Shown in pieces: positions 1 through 11,712 of a stretch of DNA of 64,000 nt (its first letter is position 1; each line of letters begins with the position of its first letter). The notes beneath the pieces are model-generated. The model was not told the DNA's origin and made no database searches. It saw nothing but the letters and a program-made list of their open reading frames with translations. The translations under genes and the position numbers were made by a program. Source of the DNA: Holothuria scabra (taxonomy: Eukaryota > Echinodermata > Holothuroidea > Aspidochirotida > Holothuriidae); contig CM074196.1 in the NCBI GenBank assembly GCA_037179385.1, forward strand, positions 33,504,486 to 33,568,485. Direction: 5' to 3'.

Positions 1-408
1 ATACGTACATGACACTGACAGACCAATGATGTAAATGGTCTAAGGGCTGTGAGGTTGGTCAAATGTTGGCCTTTGGACGTATAGCTTCTTCAGGAAGCAG
101 TTTAAAGTTTGGTTTCGCCGGCTTTTTGCCAGGGAGTCGGGGGACTTAAGAAAAAGCATTATGATTATCATTTTTCTAGTAGTCCTGTATTACCACGTGT
201 GGCTATACACTCTAAAAACGTGTTTCTGAAGACCTTGGAGACATTCAGCAATTTATCACATTATCATTAACACAAACTGGAACAGAAGCCTTGCACATAT
301 GATGTCATACCACCACAGTGAGCATTTTTTGGTTTTCATTTCAATTTCAGCCATCACTTTTTCTCAACAATCCCATGTTAGAAGGAATGTTATTGCACGT
401 GAAGCATT
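1..408. other. Unassigned DNA before the first hAT-type element
   Basis: I see no coding exon or clear repeat here. The last eight bases (401-408, GAAGCATT) are the left target duplication of the next element. A short run CACTCTAAAAA near 211 resembles the terminus of the foldback MITE at 38938 but has no partner. Confidence 0.4.
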
Positions 409-1901
409 CAGTGGCATGGCTAGGATTGAATTTTTAGGGGGCTAGGTATATAAGTGGGGGGATACGTATAGAAGTGGGGAGCTGGTACCTCCGAGGTTCA
501 AGCGCGGCAAGACCATCTTAGCGGAACGCACCATCGGTTGGCACGGAGCGTGGAAGAAAATTTTGGGCTTTACAAACCCTCCAGATGGCCGGGAACGGCA
601 CTTCCCACGTGTTTTATGCTACATGTATTCAGCCTTGAAATACGAACCTGATGTCTGCCGCTCCTCAAATAATGAGAATTACAAATCAATCTATAAAAAA
701 CTGTAATATATACACTTTGTAGGGACTCCAAAACTGGGCATTTCTGATCTGTGGTCTTGGGATGAGACTAAAGGGAACCGGCATCTCCCTTTCCCTTGGG
801 AAAAATTGTAAACTTCAGGAGGACGTAGATCGCAAATGCGGCAATATTTGAATGGATTTCAGCTTTAATAGGAAAACCAAAAGTACTTGTGTCCCCCTGA
901 GAAACTTTCTTTGCGTTAGATTTCCTAGATGCAAAATGGTGCTATGTTTTACAAAACTTTGAAATGATTATAGGTCTAATGTTTTAGAATTTTTTTTTTT
1001 TTTTTGAGAGCATCAAAAATTTCTCATTTTTAGTATTTGTGAAGATTTTACAAGTGACATACCTAATACCAAAGAAACAATTATCCGGCTTTCAGTGTGT
1101 ATAGATGCAAAATAGTGCAGTATTTCTTCAGTCATCGTTATATTACGTAGTCAAAATTAAAATACGACGTGTAAATCTGTCAAAATATTTAAACCGCAAA
1201 GCAGAAGTAAGGATCATGTGAAAAACACATGAAATCCGGACCTTGTGGACATTTTACAAATCCGCCAGTGCGAACTAACAGACTAATAAAAAGAGGACTT
1301 GCCGAAAAAAATCTTTCTTCAGTGACATTTGTCATGGGCAGGAGTGAGGCAACACAGGCCTACTTGTTAAGGATGGAAGGGAAGAATTACTCGAAGGCAG
1401 TACCTTACCCTTACGGCATATTCTGTGTATGATAAAGTATAAGAATGGTCGTGTAAGAATGGTCTCCAGTGTATGGTTGCCTTGTTTTCAGTAAATCAAC
1501 CAGCCATCCGAAAGGCATGAAAGGGTCTTACATAACAAAGCCGCATTCGGGTTTGTCGTCGAGACGTTCGTTTCATCTTCATCAAAGTGAAATGCAATAA
1601 ACGACAGCGCAGATTATATACGGTATTTAATTTGGTGAAAGTAGGCATTTTGAGGACATTTTTTTTTTTTGATTTCAATAAGTGAGCACAAAATGTGTTT
1701 TACACACATTCATGTATGTTTTCTTAGTTGTTACACATTTTATTTTTCTGTTTTTGAAGGAAGTACTTCAAAATTTATTTCCGTTCAAACATGTTACTTT
1801 TCTCAATTACTTTATTAGAAGGCAAAACTCTGGGGGGGGGGGGAGAAGAAAATCTGGGGGCCTATCCCCCAGCCCCTCCCCCTACCGTGGCTATGCCACT
1901 G
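409..1901. mobile_element. Non-autonomous hAT-type DNA element
   Basis: The left end reads CAGTGGCATGGCTAGG and the right end is its inverted partner CCGTGGCTATGCCACTG. Both are flanked by the exact 8-bp direct repeat GAAGCATT (401-408 and 1902-1909). An 8-bp TSD and a CAGNGGCG-like terminus are the known hallmarks of the hAT superfamily. G/C runs sit just inside the ends. The interior (about 575-610) carries the dispersed 'CTGAGGGG / GCGCTCCGC' motif family found in other elements of this window. Small ORFs inside (for example 1791-2090) run across the terminus and are not genes. No transposase is present, so mobility would depend on another element. Confidence 0.85.
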
Positions 1902-1909
1902 GAAGCATT

Positions 1910-4593
1910 GGAACGTACAGCTTTACATCACCTAGACACTTTCTCCAATGGCATTTTTAAAGATTTGCGGTCACCGTATAGCATGGGTGGGTGGAACTTC
2001 GCTCATGCAGCTCTAAAAATTAGGAATATTTTAGAACTGAAGAAGAAATGCCCCTTAAAAGCTAGGTATGGTAAATTTGTAATGTCCTGACTTGAATCTG
2101 TTGAAATTTCAATCAGATATCTTCAACACTTTGCTTTAAATTTGTGATATTAATTTGACTGGAACAACTGTTGTTGTTAGTTGTAAAACTGCCAAATTTC
2201 GCGCATTACCTGGAGGTCGCAAGCAACCAAAGGGGAAGTTGAAAATATATTATGACTTCCGATATCGCAGTGATTCTTGTAATCAACCCCTGAGTTAGCT
2301 AGTACGCTCTCGCTAACAACAGCCAGGATAAATAGGGCTAAGTAAAAGAGTGTGATTTTCACTGACCTTAATTCAAGAATCAACCGTTGGCTACCTGGCT
2401 ACAGCGAGGATAAAATTCAACTTATTTTGGTAAAGATATAAATGTACCGACCTGTTTGGGCTTCATTATGGACAAATATAATGCATTTGGTTTGGAAAAT
2501 CGTTCCACAGCTTAGACTGGTGCTTTGATACAGTGGAAGGGAAGAATTTCCACCGGTGCGCGAAAATGGGCAGTGGCGAAATCCGGCGGTGTATTTACTA
2601 TATAGTTTTGGGTGTTCGCAGTATTTCGCCACAGTAAAATCGGACATTGAAAAAAACGACGCGCGCCAAAAATCTATCCCACAATTCTTTGTAATTGATA
2701 TTTGAGAAAAGGTCTCTTGGGAACTCAGATCAAAACATCAGACTGAAAACAAATTAAGGAAACAATGCACTCGACATCAATGTGAGAGATTGGTCAAGCT
2801 GCTAATGCTTGTCGCAATCTCATTTTCACATGTAGCAATTATTTCATTTGCTAATATATCTTGAGAACTACAAGTTCGACTTAAATTTGATTTTCCCAAA
2901 ATGGTGTGGATTTAGTTTTTCTTTTACACATAAAAATTAAATCCATGCCTAAACAACTTCTTAGTCCCAGAAGAAAATATGGGCCTAGAGGATACATCAG
3001 ACTCGTGCCGATGATTTATAGCTTTTGGAGTCATTTTTAAATGGTTGGCTTATCACCTGAATCTGCCTGTTGAAGTATCCATTTGCATCAATTTCCAGGG
3101 TTAAGAGCAGCTTAGACGGAAATAAAATGGTGTAGCGGCCACGTGCTCCGGAGGTATAAACAAAATAGTTGTACACAGGGATAGCCTACACCATTTATAC
3201 ATGTGTAAATGATAATTCAAAAGTGCTCAGAATTTGTGATCACAACAAAATTAGGCTGATTTTGTAATAGCCCCAAATCAGATAAACCCAACGGATAATC
3301 TAATGGCAAATAAGATATCCTGTCAGATTCATCCGCGCTGGGCGCATATCTATTTTTAAAAGTTTATGACCTGGGAGATGGTGGTTTATCGAGTCTTGTA
3401 AATTTGCCAAACATTGCCGCAAAAAGGTTACACTCATCACGTCTGTGACTCGTCAATATGGTCCTTAAACGCTTCCGTATTTAAATCTTATTGTACATTA
3501 GTTTAGCGGACACAACTTTATCGGACCATCATTAGCGGTCCCATAACTTGTCAATGGTCTGTAGAGATCCAGACTTCCAATCGTTATATGACATGAGTTG
3601 AAATTTCGTTGACACCAACGTTATTTCGTGATGATATTGGACACACAAGACTCCATTAACCATTTGTGACCCTGGGTGCAAGTAATTTGGGTCAATTCTT
3701 ACAACATTGGCACAAGTCTTGAAGTCAAGAAAAGAGGACCAAGTATGTGCTCACTTTAAGTCCCCATTCAACGGATGAATTGCACAGAGAGTTAGGGTGA
3801 ACCCAGGGTCTGAACTAAGGTAAGCGACAGAGATTTGTGGGAAGACCATCAGTTGTCACGGTGCCTACCGCAAAGTTTTGTGTTGTCCTGATGAAATGTC
3901 ATTTCCGAACCAGTTTGAATTTAACTCTTTTCGTCTATATACACCTCATAGGTGCCATGTGTCCAGAACCTCCGGAGTGACGAAAACATTCATGTACTAA
4001 AAGTGGAACTTGATCACGGTTATAACCCCTCCAACCACGGTTCCATTACTGAGGGGGGGGGGGGTGGTTCTTAATAAAAGCCAATGTTTTTAGAAATCAG
4101 GGCTCCTGTTTTGACTGTACGTTGCCGTAGCTCGTAACACACCTTGTTCCGTAGCCGTTAGTTTACTAAGTTATGATTTTCCGAAGTTGTGTTTTCTGTT
4201 GGAACTGAGTAGGAAATTGTTCCTCCGAGTTACCGAAAATTACGTAGCATTTTTCGTTTGGGTCTCAAGTTAAACTTTATTAAGCGAGGAGCCACGGGAT
4301 CTTACAGGCGCAGTTCGATCTTACCGTAAGTTAAACCACCTTTTTATATCGTTATGTTTAGGCAAGACGTAAAACTAACGGAGTACGTTGCTGCTAATGG
4401 GTATCATTTTAATTTAACATCCCCTCAACTGTATAGTGTAGCGACTTATACCCCTTTCATACTGGCACGATTTTCATCGGGTGCACCCGTTGAATGTCCC
4501 AGTATGAAAGGGAACTCAGGTGAAACTGAACGCAGGTGAAACACCGATCAAATTTTCCGAATTTTTTACCCTCGAAGGGTCGAGGGTAAACTA
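1910..4593. other. Unassigned non-coding DNA
   Basis: No convincing exon or complete repeat. The stretch near 2674 (ATCCCACAATTCTTTGTAA) recurs at about 49350 and inverted at about 49260, so 2440-2700 is probably an old repeat fragment. A run of about 12 G lies near 4052. Short ORFs of 61-76 codons have no recognisable motifs. Confidence 0.4.
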
Positions 4594-4601
4594 CCAAGAA
4601 A

Positions 4602-7301
4602 CACTAGCGTAGCCAGCGGGGGGCAGGGGGGCAGAGTGTCCCCCACAGAAATTTTGGGGACGCGATGGGCGATGTTGAAAAAATGAAGGGGAGCCAAAAA
4701 AATAAAAAAAAATAAGAAAAAAAATAAACGGCAAGAGGAGGGAGGGAATCGGGGGCCTTTTTTTACAGTTTTTCGGGAGGGGGGCTCTTAGACGTTACGA
4801 TAAAGTATGCAGTTCCCGACGGCGACTAGTCTCCCCGATGGTTTACCTGTTTTTTGCTCTCAAGGGACAATTTCCCTAATAAGAACCCTAAATTTTCGGC
4901 GCGCTACGCGCGCTGTAGATTCACTCCAGTTTTTTCAATACTTCCATTCCACATGCCTAGAGAGTGTAAGTCCTCTCAACCTTACCAAGTAACTGGTAGG
5001 CAGAGTACACAGGTTATGCTGAGGTCGTAAATTTTATCCCATATCACAAAGCCTGGTTGTTGTTCTCTTGTGTGTGCCATGCGAGAGGTCAGATGGTGAG
5101 CCACTCACGGAGCATAGTTTGGCTATTTATCGGGTATTCCAGGTGGTTTCGACAGAATGTATGTTATCCCCGATACGGTCTACAACCCCTACAGTTTCTA
5201 TTTTTTTTTTTTTCTTTTTGTTCTTAATGATTACATAGGCTATGTTATTTTTGTAAGCCCACCAAAAAATTTCGCGCTCTTTGCGCGCTTTGCAATTTCA
5301 CGATTCAGACTCGAAAGAACACTAACTCGGCTTTTAAAATAATAAGTAACATTGTGCAAAATGTGCCCAAGGCTGCAATGACATGGGGTAGTTAGGCTCC
5401 TTCATACCACCCCTCGACATAGGGCTGTCGGAACTTGTGGTCGCTGGCATGGCCCGTCCCCCTGTCGGGGATAACCTGTCGCCTTCTCATGGTCGGTTTA
5501 GTTACTTTGGCTTTCACAAGAGTTATTTCTGCGAGAAAACCCAAAATGTTCGGTACGCTTTGCACACTCTTCCTCAGTTCCGTTACCTAGAGCTAATAAA
5601 GTACAAACCCTTCCCATCTTTTCATGTAAATTAATAAGTAGAATAAATGGATTAATGTTCATGTCGGGAATTTCATCTCATTTCGCTAAACTTAGTTAAT
5701 TATCTCTTGTGTCAGTCGTGAGGTACGGACTCGAAGAAGAAATTACAATATAATTTGTGTCCGATAGGGCCCAAATGCCGGGACAATTTATTGACCTATA
5801 TAAGATTTAAATAAGTACAGATTCTTTGTAGTGTAGGCTAACCCCCAAAATTTTTGCCCCCTTTTCCACGGTTAAATCAGTGCGGAAATATCTTCCTCTA
5901 GCATATACAAATTTGATGTCGAATATGGCTCGCAATGGCAGGTATTGTGCACAGGTTTTCTTCAAACCTCCCTCACCTACTCATCGACGGCATCCCGGCT
6001 GTCGGGGCTTGGGTCGCTACCCACCCTGCCCCTCCCCCGTTCGGAGAGTGGCCCTTCGTCGGGCAAATCCTGGCGCCAAGCCTTGAGGGAAGACACATTT
6101 TTCCAGTTATGACTTGTACATGTGTAATGAAGCAATGAACTAGAAATGGAAGCTGCATTTTTTGGAGAGCGGCAACTATTTTGGAGGGCTGTCAATTTCA
6201 CTAGGAGGACGTGTCGGCCCTCTAAAACCCCCTGTGGAGAACACCGGAATCTAGTATAAAAAGAACAAAATATAGCACCATATTGCATCCAAGCTCTTCG
6301 AGACAGCAAAACATTCCAAAAGGGGAAGGTGACACCCAGGGAGACAGGCCCGTGGTCAGGGGGTTCAGGGGGTTCGCACTTAGTCCCGCCCATACCTAAT
6401 TTTTCTTATTTTTAATTTTTTTTTATTTAAATGGAGTTTTGGCGTTTTTCAGGGCAAAATGTCAATTCCGCTGGTTTAGCCAAATAAATGTAAGCCTTAT
6501 GAGTAGCTGTTTTGTTCCAGTGCGACACAATTCCCTAGGGCCCCATTGACTCGTACCGAGTAACCCTCTTACAGTCACACACTAACCCTGCTAACTCTCG
6601 AGGGAATAACGAAAACATTGATACAAGATTGAAAATGTCCAAAAATTCCAACTTAGGCGTTCACCAGATCGCTCAATTTTGATGTAAAATTGCAAAGTCT
6701 CCTTGGGGCAGGAGGGGGAGAACCACACCATCTCCCCGTTCGGTCGCTCGGCTCCTCACTTGGGCGCTTCGCTCCCTCAAGAAAATGCCACACCCCAGTG
6801 GCGGCGATGAAAAATGAAAAAGTTTTGGCTAAAGGTATGTTCAGCCCCTCAATATTTGTCAAGTGCTCCAATTAAGAAGCGGGGAGAATTTCGAAGTTGG
6901 GCTGAACATATTCTTGCTTAAAACACTCGGGAAGTGCCGTTTCCGGCCATCTGAGGGGTTTGTAAAACCAAAAATTTCCTGGTACGCTCCGCGCCAATCG
7001 ATGTTAGAGCTCCGCTTAGAAACATGTATTAACATTTTTCATAGATTGATTTTTTTTTTCATTAATTGAGAAATATTAGAAATGAGATCCATATTTCTAC
7101 GCTGGGAACATGCAGCATAAAACACTCGGGAAGTGCCGTTTCCTGCCATCTGAGGGGTTTCTTAAACCAAAAATTTTCTGGTACGCTCCGCGCCAGCCGA
7201 TGGTTGCGCTCCGCTTAGATAGTCCTGTCGGTCAAGATTGGGGACGATGAGTCGACTTTGCCCCCCCCCCCTCCCACAAGAAAATCCTGGCTACGCCCCT
7301 G
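4602..7301. mobile_element. Non-autonomous hAT-type element, 2.7 kb
   Basis: The ends are CACTAGCGTAGCCAGCGG on the left and GGCTACGCCCCTG (inverted CAGGGGCGTAGCC) on the right. The exact 8-bp duplication CCAAGAAA flanks them at 4594-4601 and 7302-7309. G runs (4619-4630) and a C run (7260-7271) lie inside the ends, as in the other hAT-type copies here. The interior holds two tandem copies of a dispersed motif (about 6921-7021 and 7120-7219). It also holds GC-palindromic patches such as GCGCGCTACGCGCGC near 4898. ORFs of up to 138 codons inside have low-complexity translations and no transposase motif. Confidence 0.87.
6921..7219. repeat. Direct repeat of a dispersed 95-bp motif
   Basis: Two copies about 200 bp apart share the start AAACACTCGGGAAGTGCCGT, then 'CCATCTGAGGGGTTT', then 'GGTACGCTCCGCGCCA', and end near GCTCCGCTTAGA. 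Diverged relatives occur at about 41813-41895, 43785-43870 and 44000-44085. Relatives on the other strand occur near 578-610, 36715-36910 and 52470-52700. It is an internal module of the hAT-type families rather than a gene. Confidence 0.65.
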
Positions 7302-7309
7302 CCAAGAAA

Positions 7310-9261
7310 TACCGGGACTTCACAGTTGAAAACTTTGTGTGAAGGGTCGTCTCGGTGAAACTCAATGTGAAATGCAGATTACAATGTTGAAGTCGCAATG
7401 TTTGCGGTCACACAGACACATTTTTCCCTGGTCAACTTGAACTTGATTCGTGTGTATCATAGGCCTACAAAGCGTTCACATGGGTCTTTTGTATTTTGAC
7501 ATTTTCATTGTAATGCCGGTCAAAGGCTTCATTTGCTCAGCAGTGCAGTGCTCCGTAGCCTTTATAGTATGGTCTATACTATAACACATAAATTTGTGTC
7601 TTCATCTGATTGGAGGATTTGGTCATATGCCTGTCATTGGCTCCCCACCATCCGCATGTTTCGATCCTGTCAAAGTGCAATAGTAGTCATGAGAGTGCTG
7701 GTAGTAGGCTATGTGGTCATAGGCCTACGTACGAAGTTCGTACTTTAACATTGAACTACGTCGCTGCCATAGAGAAGGATAAGTTCCTATAGACGAATCC
7801 GATTAGCGTTTGTTTTTAGTGACTGTAGGCCGCCATTATTGGGGTCCGTCTTTATTTATTATTTTCATGAATTTCGAACCCTCATATTAAGTGAACTTGG
7901 AGAATTTAAGATACAAATTAGTGTAAAACCATCCATGATAGGGGTAAGCAAGGAAACCAAAAGATTTAAAGGTGATGGACCCCAGTTATGGCCGACTGAA
8001 ATTAGACCATCACTTGTCCGGATTCGTGTATATCCTGCTCTGTGGTTGCTGCGAATTGACAATCACGTTGTGAACCATTGGTTACATATAGGCTTAACAT
8101 ACAAGAACGTTGCAGACGTAACGTACGTAACGTAAACAAACAAGTAATTACCGCGCCAAAACAACGTTTTCACTTTTGAATTTTATAAAGTTTGCACTTT
8201 GGATTACAACTGCTTTTGACAGAGAATGCTGGAATGTTCGAGTAAGTAGCTCTCTTATCAAATTTTGACTAAAATCTATTTCGGACGTTAGGTGCTTAGC
8301 CTATAGCCTAAGCCTTAAAGGAAAAAACAGTAACAATTAAACCTAACGTTAATGAAATATATGCCTAAATAGGGCCTACTAGGCTAGAGCAGGATAATAG
8401 GAACTATCCTAGCTCTATTATGGTTACTACTTTATGTGTATCAGAACGTTAGTCGCTAGTGGGTGGGCTTACAGTGATTGAGAGATAAGTACAGTACATA
8501 CCGTAGCCTAGGCCTAGGCTTGGGAAAATAACAAACAGTATGATGTATAGTATAGTAAAGGCACCGAAAGTGCAGCGCGGAACCCTGAATGACGCACCCT
8601 CAAAAATCACTAAGTAGCACATTAGTACCTTTAGTAATACGAGCCTAACCCTGTTGGAACTATCCAGTGGTTCGTTTTACAGGATGATGAATCCATTTCA
8701 GGTACGTCTGTGTCTAAATGCGATTAATTTTCAAGCTTTTCCCACCTACTTCATACATTTACGTGTATTTTTAACATGTGGATTTTAGAAATAATACTCC
8801 ACCAAAATAATGAAAATAAGGCCCTACCTCGTTCTTGCGTACCCTGAATGAAGTACTCATCTGACATAGGCTAGTTACTCGTGTTTAATGTGATGAGTAA
8901 ATAAACCAGTAGGCTGGATAATTAGGTTACTTTGCTGTGTTTGAAACTTGACCAAACTTTACGTCTTTCTTAGGCAGGTTAGAGTAAACGTAATGTGTCG
9001 TTACGAAGTTGTTTCAATCAAATCACATTTGATGCTTTCTTGTCGTATTGTTGTCAAGTAGACTGCCATCTCTAGGAACTTTGTAATTGGAAAATCACAT
9101 TTTTTGTACAATATAATAATTGTTTTTAAAATAAATATCATAAAGAATGCAAATACATTGGTTGCAAACATTTTCGGACTAGGTAAACAATAAGTCTATA
9201 ACTTCCTGATTAAAAAACGCCAAAGAAGATACCATTCAAAGCATCAGCAATCATTTTGTTA
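7310..9261. repeat. Diverged copy of the repeat family that forms the 47-50 kb palindrome
   Basis: Two blocks here recur elsewhere. Block A, about 7785-8020 (from GACGAATCCGATTAGCG through a GATGGACCCCA stretch), is matched on the opposite strand at about 48430-48680. Block C, about 8650-8990 (from ATCCAGTGG through AATCCATTTCAGGTACG to CTTTCTTAGGCAGGTTA), is matched at 47210-47505 and inverted at 49550-49790. The 98-codon ORF at 7839-8135 lies in block A and is broken in the other copy, so I do not call it a gene. The rest is unassigned. Confidence 0.55.
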
Positions 9262-9269
9262 GGGAAATG

Positions 9270-10727
9270 CAGGGGCGGGATTTGATCTCGGAAAGTGGGG
9301 GAAAATTCGATAGATTACCAAACGGCACCCAAGGTGCCGTGGGAGCGCGAAGCGCTCCACTTTACTGCGTGGGGTCCAGGGGCCCGCCTTAGGGCCCCTG
9401 GTGGGGTCCAGGGCAAAGCCCCGGTGGGGGTCCAGGGGGGAAGCCCCCGGATTCTCCTGGGTATTAACGAAATTCTAGGCATTTAAAATGATGCATTTTA
9501 TCTTCAACTCTAAATTACATAAGGTGGGCACTTTAGAGAACACAAATATCACAATTTGACTTTCTTCAATTATATCCTTACTCCGTATGACTAAAGTCGG
9601 CCTGAATCAATAATGCAGAGGGAGCGGGGAGGGAGAATGGATTACTCAATATTGGGATTCTTCGGGGCTCCCTCCTTGGTGCCCCAGGTCGTCTCATCAG
9701 ATAGCTAGGGAGCTTTTCATGTGATGTGAATTCAGCCATTGTATATGATGGGGCGCGACATATATATAACGTTTAAGACATCTCAATAATGAAACTGAAT
9801 GAAAATTAGAGAAACGATGAGCCAATTTTAACCTTGGATGAATAACGGTGGCCCCCTAAAGACATTCTTACTGAAGCACAAACATACTCTGGTTTCCTGT
9901 ATAGTCTTTTTCAGGTGGCTTTGACAGAGCCGTTACCTGTTAAGGGGCGCGCGGAGCGCGCCGAAAAAATGAATTTTTACTTCATCTCAATAGTGAAATT
10001 GAAACAAAGAAGACAAAGAGTGGTCCCTTTTCACTACAGCTGAAAAAGGGTGATCCCTGAGGATATTTGTACTAAGCAAAAAACGTACTGTTGGTTTCCT
10101 ATAGAATCCCTTTTCGTGAGATTTTTATAGAGTCCTTATCTGTGATGGGACGCACAGAACACGCCAAAAAATTGACTTTTGAGACATCTCAATGGAGAAA
10201 TTAATGGAAATTAGAGAAAGGGTGGGCCCCTTTTCACTTCAGCTAAAAAATGGTGGAGCTCAAGATAAGGGTCAAATAAGATCATCGTCCTTTCAGAAAG
10301 TTTGGGGGCACTTTGTCAGAGAAGGAGACCAGAAGACGAACGCCTCCCTGCCTCCACCTTTCACTAGTTACGGCAGAGCCTCAGCTGTGTATACGGCACG
10401 GGCACTGGTGATAAGTTTCAGTGAAAATGTAAGAGGTGTTCTACAAGAAGTAACCCCGAATCCTTAAATATTTAAAACGGGTTCACGCGAAGCGTGTCGA
10501 AAAAAAAGCAGTTGAGACATTTATTGAAAGAATATTGTTTTTATTAGTTTTCAATGCAGTATATGACCTGTTTAAACATTATACAACTTAATTAAATATC
10601 ACTCGCGTAGCTCTGTCAGTACCAGTTGGTATTTTTGAAGCAAACAACCAGACTAAGACGAAAAAACTGAGTTCTGGAAAAAGTGGGGGGGGGGGGACTT
10701 GCCCCCCCCCCCGTACTCCCGCCTATG
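9270..10727. mobile_element. Non-autonomous hAT-type element with internal repeats
   Basis: The left end is CAGGGGCGGGA and the right end is TCCCGCCTATG, its near-inverse. The exact 8-bp duplication GGGAAATG flanks them (9262-9269 and 10728-10735). Near the left end is a block rich in GGGGTCCAGGG that is shared with the element at 61044 and the fragment near 63930. The interior holds about three degenerate repeats of roughly 200 bp. Each contains 'GACATCTCAAT..GAAA' preceded by a GCGC-rich patch (about 9750-9800, 9940-9990, 10150-10195 and 10480-10520). C and G runs lie near the right end. The 91-codon ORF at 10192 is part of the repeats. Confidence 0.85.
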
Positions 10728-10735
10728 GGGAAATG

Positions 10736-10945
10736 CCTACAAAATAAGCTTTACTCATTTATGTAAAATGAGATTTACGTCATAAATGGTAAATTTACAG
10801 ACGCTTTCAAGTAAATTTGTGAATTTTTGTTAATTTGCCTCCGATCAAGTACATGAGCGCCTGTGGCGATGAGTTGACATCAGTATACCAATTGTCAGTG
10901 CTCTGAAATTAGGGCCTTACAATTTCTTTTTACTTAATTTTTACT
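10736..10945. other. Probable 5' flank or 5'UTR of the LINE
   Basis: AT-rich sequence between the hAT duplication and the first LINE ORF. It has no recognisable promoter motif. The exact 5' end of the LINE cannot be placed because no target duplication was found. Confidence 0.3.
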
Positions 10946-10951
10946 TACTGT

Positions 10952-11706
10952 GTGCAGGAAATATGCCGTAGGTCTACAGCAGGAGATTCTGAAGATGAGT
11001 CAAAGACAGGAAAAGATGGAAAAAAAATTGAGATGGAGAAAAAATTGGACAGCAGTGACCGTAAAATAAATAGAGTGAAGGCAAAGGTAGAAGAAAATAA
11101 AGAGGATCTAGAACAGGTAAAGGCAAATGTTGAGTGTGCACTAGAATGGGAAGAAAAATTGCAAGATATCAAGGAGAAACTGCGTTTGATGGAATTACGT
11201 CCTAGTGTGGTTGCAGATGAAGGAAAAAATGGATGGGAAACAATAAGGGAGGAAGTTAGTGAAGCACTGGAAAGAGGAGAAATAGAATTATTATTAGTAA
11301 TTTAACTAAAGATGAGACAGGAGAGGAGCTACAGGGGAAAGTAAAAGATTTATTACAAATCTTGGGTTTTCCAGAAGAGAGAACAGTCAGAACAGTTATG
11401 CAGCTGCAAGACAAGAAATTTCTCAGTGTAGAACTTGAAAATAAGGGTGTTAAAAATAAGGTACTGCAAAGAGCAAAGAAATTAAAAGAAGATGTACAGT
11501 ATAGAGATGTGTATATACGGCCAGATCTGACATACAGGCAAAGGAAGAAGGAACAAAAACTTAGGGAAGAAATGAAAGCACGGGTTCAAAAAGGAGAAGA
11601 GAATTTACGAATAAAAAACGGGCAACTAGTGCAAGTTATAGAAATACCGCAACAAATGCAGGAAGTAAGGGTGAGAGAGGGAGATCCACTGCAAGAAAGT
11701 CAATAG
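10952..11706 (+). pseudogene. LINE ORF1 (coiled-coil RNA-binding protein), frameshifted
   Basis: The first part (10952 to about 11285) is strongly charged and heptad-like (KKIEMEKKLDSSDRKINRVK...), as expected of the trimerising coiled coil of LINE ORF1 proteins. A one-base frameshift near 11285 moves the reading into the frame that carries NLTKDETGEELQGKVKDLL. It then continues through KDVQYRDVYIRPDLTYRQRK to the stop at 11704-11706. The segment 'YIRPDLTxxQR...LRxE...RxxxGExNLxIxNGxxV' is the characteristic C-terminal region of CR1-like ORF1 proteins, which bind the element RNA to form the RNP. The start is placed at 10952, though an upstream start outside the visible frame is possible. The second part really begins near 11285, before its first ATG at 11362. 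Confidence 0.8.
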
Positions 11707-11712
11707 CAATTA
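11701..11712 (+). promoter_or_regulatory. Possible stop-codon readthrough site between ORF1 and ORF2
   Basis: The ORF1 stop lies in the context CAA TAG CAA TTA. This fits the known leaky-stop consensus UAG-CAR-YYA of the tobacco mosaic virus type. The frame after the stop runs without interruption into ORF2, and I find no in-frame ATG between the stop and the first endonuclease motif. Readthrough would give an ORF1-ORF2 fusion. The alternative is that ORF2 once began at an ATG in another frame (11720, 11726 or 11744) and lost register by one base before 11765. Confidence 0.45.

Noticed and set aside
1229..1432. 67-codon ORF and other short ORFs across the window
   Set aside because: Length is expected by chance in AT-rich DNA, there are no motifs, and most lie within mobile elements.
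5977..6393. 138-codon minus-strand ORF
   Set aside because: Inside a hAT-type element. The translation is Pro/Gly/Ser-rich low complexity with no homology that I recognise, and other frames overlap it equally well.
7839..8135. 98-codon ORF
   Set aside because: It lies in a dispersed repeat block whose other copy (48430-48680) does not keep the frame.
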